Under the pieces are notes generated by a model that did no database searches, had not been told where the DNA came from, and saw only the letters and a list, made by a program, of their open reading frames with translations. Below, piece by piece: positions 61,801 through 64,000 of a stretch of DNA of 64,000 nucleotides (the stretch's first letter is position 1; each line of letters begins with the position of its first letter). The stretch covers positions 124,001 to 188,000 of the forward strand of contig JAGDZO010000006.1 of assembly GCA_049115815.1 (NCBI GenBank). Direction: 5' to 3'. This DNA comes from Marinoscillum sp049115815. Lineage in GTDB: Bacteria > Bacteroidota > Bacteroidia > Cytophagales > Cyclobacteriaceae. Both the position numbers and the translations under genes were made by a program.

Positions 61801-62075
61801 ATGAAGTGGATTCTTCTAGCATTGAGATCGTGACGGGACTGCCAATGTTTGACAATGAACATTTGGTAAGTATCTATCCAAATCCGACTTCTTCAACCTT
61901 TAAGGTGGACGTAGATGGAATGACTAAAGCCCGTATTAGAATATTTGATTTACTAGGTTCCATGATATATGATGAGATTGCTTCGGATCAACAAATCACT
62001 CTGCCGAGGGGCATCTATCTAGTTAAGATTAAAGGAGACAACCGCGAATATCTCAGGAAGCTGATTGTGAGGTAG
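58857..62075 (+). CDS. Multi-module BNR beta-propeller lyase (PL24-like) with CBM6-like and discoidin-like domains, T9SS-exported
   Basis: ATG 58857 gives 1072 residues with a signal peptide (LLSFLVFVLALGISKAQ); a TTG at 58827 is in frame but less likely. The propeller (about 25-430) carries NPHGNCVKVANGYVFYTWY. Ig-like domains follow (about 440-700), then a CBM6-like module (about 705-830; AEHYTSKQGVNVVRWSN and FDWMKI) and a discoidin/F5-8 type C-like module (about 850-970; NLFDGNTADDARWS). A T9SS sorting domain ends it (IYPNPTSSTFKV). This is the largest lyase of the window; the extra modules would hold it on the substrate. The start lies within the second copy of the 297 bp repeat. Confidence 0.64.
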   Translation: MERNLDLYSKSLLSFLVFVLALGISKAQVTLEENSLITDEALYFWKADDDKPYHYGAYINPHGNCVKVANGYVFYTWYKGGFADRQLMVSRKKIGSGEWVHVGLPGKMSLVGGKGDTHLTTNIGISSVDGTVHIMYDHHNEDLNYIRSKKNIAFAEDSEFHADNFLPQQDYLVSGKKVTGVTYPDMFNNDAGEMFFERRKGSAVGGNVVMTYYDGERWSEEVTLLQGTGAEVTQGERNFCYGSAASINGDIYYTYSVRWAESPTRLNEGVYLLNAHDMKAGKATNVFGETYDLPIIDHRPFFIADPRSVPTTEGWAGGPQVAISPKNDVYLKISPKNTTHYNYLKTEHGSSFSEDRGKGTLGVFYGNRMYKFEETGGFLRVLSAGAGTYDWRTDYELAVDANFTRSKVHFQDGYIVAVFAEAKASDKIPIHCFAIKIEKSEYTPQTINFESIASKVEGDMDFSLNATATSKLPVSFISSDPKIARITADNKVKIVGVGTCNIIASQTGDGIYDAAPNVERSLTVAANTSKTNQTIDFSLASATYTWGSGDLTLVATSSSGLPVSFESSDTSVAIVADGRLRVKRAGTSEISAIQLGNSTFNAAPIICHVLQVPKQPQVLTFEEIPSVVSGSSPFTLNVTSNNPDAELRYVCPNNQVAVVWENSVRQVLGSGTATITVSESGNEYFEPAQLNRTLTVTPKTHAIPAEIEAEHYTSKQGVNVVRWSNTVFYLNDWGTGDYAEYTIDVPEAGTYPVEIRAATPTSGRKMKIMTGDKLLTNVTLTTTPNLTSFRTTQAAIELEAGVQNIKIVAVVGGYNFDWMKILEGETTVDPDTTGGNEPDQIEPGDYTIAHVDGEQSPNFATNLFDGNTADDARWSAKGYPKSVTIDLGEEKGLIGTRMWTYEKRAYQYHIEVADSLDGEFIEVVNRSSNTATAQPLADTFEIQKCQFVKLIVVGCHNYSSDWVSINELQMLFDETDSTTDENEVDSSSIEIVTGLPMFDNEHLVSIYPNPTSSTFKVDVDGMTKARIRIFDLLGSMIYDEIASDQQITLPRGIYLVKIKGDNREYLRKLIVR

Positions 62076-62180
62076 AGCGTAATGTTGTGACATAACTGCA
62101 TCGAGGTTTTGATTTAATGAGGGTTCTGATTTTTATCTCTGAGTAACCATTAATATAAAACTAACGACAATTATACCCGC

Positions 62181-62280
62181 AATCACGAGGAACGAAGTGA
62201 TCTTAAGCTCGAAGTGTGGTTTGTTGGGTAATGATATCCCGTACTAGGCTAAGATTCCTTCGTCGTTCCTCCTCGGAATG
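62181..62280. repeat. Imperfect inverted-repeat element in a convergent intergenic region
   Basis: The arms ACGAGGAACGAAGTGATCTT (62185-62204) and AAGATTCCTTCGTCGTTCCT with its CCTCG continuation (62251-62275) are imperfect inverted complements, giving a palindromic element of about 100 bp. Similar GAGGAACGAAGTGA palindromes are common in intergenic DNA of many Bacteroidota. It lies between the convergent genes ending at 62075 and 62352. No terminator with a T run is clear beside it. Confidence 0.6.
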
Positions 62281-62351
62281 GTGGAGATGAAGTCTAACAA
62301 CTTTCGTTTATTAACCTACAATCCCGGAATCAAAGTTAGGAGCTCCCAATA

Positions 62352-63767
62352 TTATTGAGCATCCAAGAAATTATCGCCCCATCGTTTTCTTAGTTCTTTG
62401 GCGAGTGATGCTACTAGCTCTGCGTGCTCCTCACGCTCCGCAAGATTATCCAATTCCAAAGGATCTGTTTTGTGGTCAAATAGCATGCGCTCATAAGCCA
62501 CACCATCATCACCAGTCCATTCGGTATAGAAGTAATCTCCTTTGATGAGGGTTACCGCGTCCTTGAACTTGCTTACTGCCCAATCTTTGCTGCTGGATTG
62601 ACCATCTAATAGGGGTACGGCGCTAATTCCCGCTACCGTTTCAGGAATTGGTATGCCAACTAACTCCGCAAGCGTAGGATATACATCTACATACTCTGTG
62701 ATGGCGTCAGATCTCTGACCACTTGTTTTACCCGGTACTTTCAGGATCAAAGGCGTTCGCAAGGCAGTTTCAAACGTTACATGCTTGCACCATAGTTTGT
62801 GATCGCCAAGATTCCATCCATGATCTCCCCACAGAACAACTATGGTGTTTTCGGCCAATCCCAATCTTTCCAATTCGTCTAGTACCAACCCAATCTGTGC
62901 ATCGATGTAGCTGACACAAGCATAATATCCATGAATTAGTTCTTTGGCCATATCTTCAGGTATTTCACCTTTACGCGGAACCCCTTCATATTGCCTCAGC
63001 TCACCATAATTGTGAAATGCTTTTTGTGGAGTGGTCTCAGGTTGGACGTAGCTTTCAGGTAACTCAATGTTTTTCCTATCGTACATGTCCCAATATTTCT
63101 TTGGAGCTGTAAACGGGAGGTGAGGTTTTGCAACACCCATCGTTAAAAAGAAAGGGTTTTTGCTGTCTTTGAGTTCCCTTAAATCTTGCATTACTTTCAA
63201 GGCAAGTTTTCCATCTCTATAGACCGAATCCGCTACATCAGCCGCTTCAACAGGAAATCCTCGCAAAGTATTTCTTCTCAATTCTTGACTTTCAGGTAAC
63301 GCAAAATCCCAAACACCATCTGGGTGCCAGATCTTATCCCAGGCTAAAGAATCGTCTTGCCCATAATGGTAAACTTTTCCATTAGAGATGGTTTGATAGC
63401 CGTTTTGCTTTAGCAGCATCGGGAGGGACACAGCATCTGGATAATCTATAACCTTCTTAGTACTGTAGTTGATCAGGGTACTACGAGTTGGCCGAATACC
63501 CGTCATTATACTCACCCGTGACGCACCGCAGACTGGGATATTGCAGTAGGCTCTATCGAATACCATACTCTCACTCGCCAATTTGTCAAGGCTCGGCGAC
63601 TTGACGTGGGTGGCTCCATAGAAGTTCAGCTCCGGTCGCAGATCATCTACTGCTATGAACAGTATATTGGGAGGCGCGGCTTTGGCTTCTGTTTGATCTG
63701 TTTTTGTGGCGCATGATGCTAATATGAAAAATGCCAACATTGCGATTGAGAAACTAGGTTGCTTCAT
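62352..63767 (-). CDS. S1 sulfatase lipoprotein (iduronate-2-sulfatase-like) with a CGASR motif
   Basis: The 471-residue protein has a lipoprotein signal (FILASC, Cys19), the entry ILFIAVDDLRPELNFYG, a maturation motif CGASR (Cys80) and WGDHGWNLGDHKLWCKH. These match iduronate-2-sulfatase-like subfamily S1_7. The motif has Ala where most sulfatases of the window have Pro; this variant is accepted by radical-SAM maturases (anSME) but less well by the usual FGE, so the host probably uses an anSME. It starts 28 bp after the end of another sulfatase gene on the same strand and probably forms an operon with it. Confidence 0.9.
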   Translation of the reverse strand: MKQPSFSIAMLAFFILASCATKTDQTEAKAAPPNILFIAVDDLRPELNFYGATHVKSPSLDKLASESMVFDRAYCNIPVCGASRVSIMTGIRPTRSTLINYSTKKVIDYPDAVSLPMLLKQNGYQTISNGKVYHYGQDDSLAWDKIWHPDGVWDFALPESQELRRNTLRGFPVEAADVADSVYRDGKLALKVMQDLRELKDSKNPFFLTMGVAKPHLPFTAPKKYWDMYDRKNIELPESYVQPETTPQKAFHNYGELRQYEGVPRKGEIPEDMAKELIHGYYACVSYIDAQIGLVLDELERLGLAENTIVVLWGDHGWNLGDHKLWCKHVTFETALRTPLILKVPGKTSGQRSDAITEYVDVYPTLAELVGIPIPETVAGISAVPLLDGQSSSKDWAVSKFKDAVTLIKGDYFYTEWTGDDGVAYERMLFDHKTDPLELDNLAEREEHAELVASLAKELRKRWGDNFLDAQ

Positions 63768-63795
63768 GGTAGAATAATGGTTTGGTTTAGATGGT

Positions 63796-63999
63796 TTACC
63801 AATGTTTAATGATAAGGTAATCCTCTTCTTTAAGTGTGTTTTTTAAGGAGTCTGGGATCGTTCTTCTTCTTGTGTCCTGATCCAATTTAAAGCCCTTTTT
63901 TCCTTTGGCCGTGATGAGCGGCATGTTTCCGGGTTCTTCACTAAGAAAGTCGTTTTGGCCCTTCATCCATTTGAACAGTTCAGTTTTTAGTCTCATTTT
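63796..63999 (-). CDS. Sulfatase C-terminal fragment (cut by window edge)
   Basis: Only the last 67 codons are in the window; the frame stays open to the right edge, so the gene continues beyond 64000 and its start is not seen. The segment LFKWMKGQNDFLSEEPGNM resembles the terminal part of S1 sulfatases, in which a L-x-x-WMKxQNDF stretch is common. It precedes the sulfatase at 62352-63767 in transcription order. The identification rests on this short tail only. Confidence 0.5.
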   Translation of the reverse strand, partial: KMRLKTELFKWMKGQNDFLSEEPGNMPLITAKGKKGFKLDQDTRRRTIPDSLKNTLKEEDYLIIKHW

Positions 64000-64000
64000 G

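Overview
The window looks like part of the chromosome of a marine, polysaccharide-degrading Bacteroidota, most likely Cytophagales-like. This rests on many secreted carbohydrate-active enzymes, nine proteins with a type IX secretion (T9SS) C-terminal sorting domain, many lipoproteins, a TonB energy transducer and the scarcity of Shine-Dalgarno sites. No rRNA, tRNA, CRISPR array or intact transposase was seen. Nearly the whole window is a large polysaccharide utilisation region. Its enzymes fit ulvan, the sulfated rhamnose / uronic acid / xylose polymer of green algae: beta-propeller lyases resembling PL24/PL25, a jelly-roll lyase resembling PL28, two heparinase-II/III-like lyases resembling PL37/PL40, a GH105 unsaturated uronyl hydrolase, GH78 and GH106 rhamnosidases, GH3, GH2, a GH39/51-like enzyme and at least six sulfatases. 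The substrate is inferred from this combination and is not proven by the sequence.

Layout. Bases 1-15170 form one tight plus-strand operon: GH106 3' end, GH105, tandem DUF1080, Tat-exported Gfo/Idh/MocA oxidoreductase, DUF5060 glycosidase-like protein, GH3, two poorly characterised secreted proteins, a PL14-like T9SS protein, GH2 and DUF1080. Bases 15171-15576 are non-coding and rich in hairpins. Bases 15577-27475 hold a cadherin/trefoil-like T9SS protein, a GH39/51-like enzyme, a sulfatase, a minus-strand YiaK-like dehydrogenase, a GH106 and a second sulfatase. A PL28-like surface lipoprotein follows at 27852-28883. Bases 29046-32726 hold genes less clearly linked to polysaccharide use: a PepSY-like protein, a TonB/MORN protein, a VapBC-like toxin-antitoxin pair and an isolated TonB-receptor plug protein.

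Bases 32978-48372 begin and end with related beta-propeller lyases. Between them lies an unusual run of genes: a membrane cytochrome c/DUF1549/DUF1553 protein, a Tat-exported DUF1501 protein, a Tat-exported NHL-like propeller, a sulfatase, a Tat-lipoprotein of unassigned family and a heparinase-like lyase. Bases 48558-62075 hold a sulfatase, an esterase, a GH78, a second heparinase-like lyase, a PL25-like lyase and a multi-module lyase. About 300 bp spanning the sulfatase 3' end and the intergenic DNA after it recur 8573 bp downstream, so an 8.3 kb gene cassette is flanked by direct repeats. The window ends with two minus-strand sulfatases, one cut by the edge.

How it could work. T9SS-exported and surface-lipoprotein lyases would cut the polymer outside the cell. 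Sulfatases, GH105, rhamnosidases, GH3 and GH2 enzymes would then finish the oligosaccharides, mostly as lipoproteins or periplasmic proteins. DUF1080 and Gfo/Idh/MocA proteins suggest an extra oxidative (3-keto) route. Several key genes carry paired TTGGACTATT-like half-sites 20-21 bp apart upstream, which suggests one shared regulator. No SusC/SusD pair, no regulator and no sulfatase-maturing enzyme lies in the window, so these must be elsewhere.
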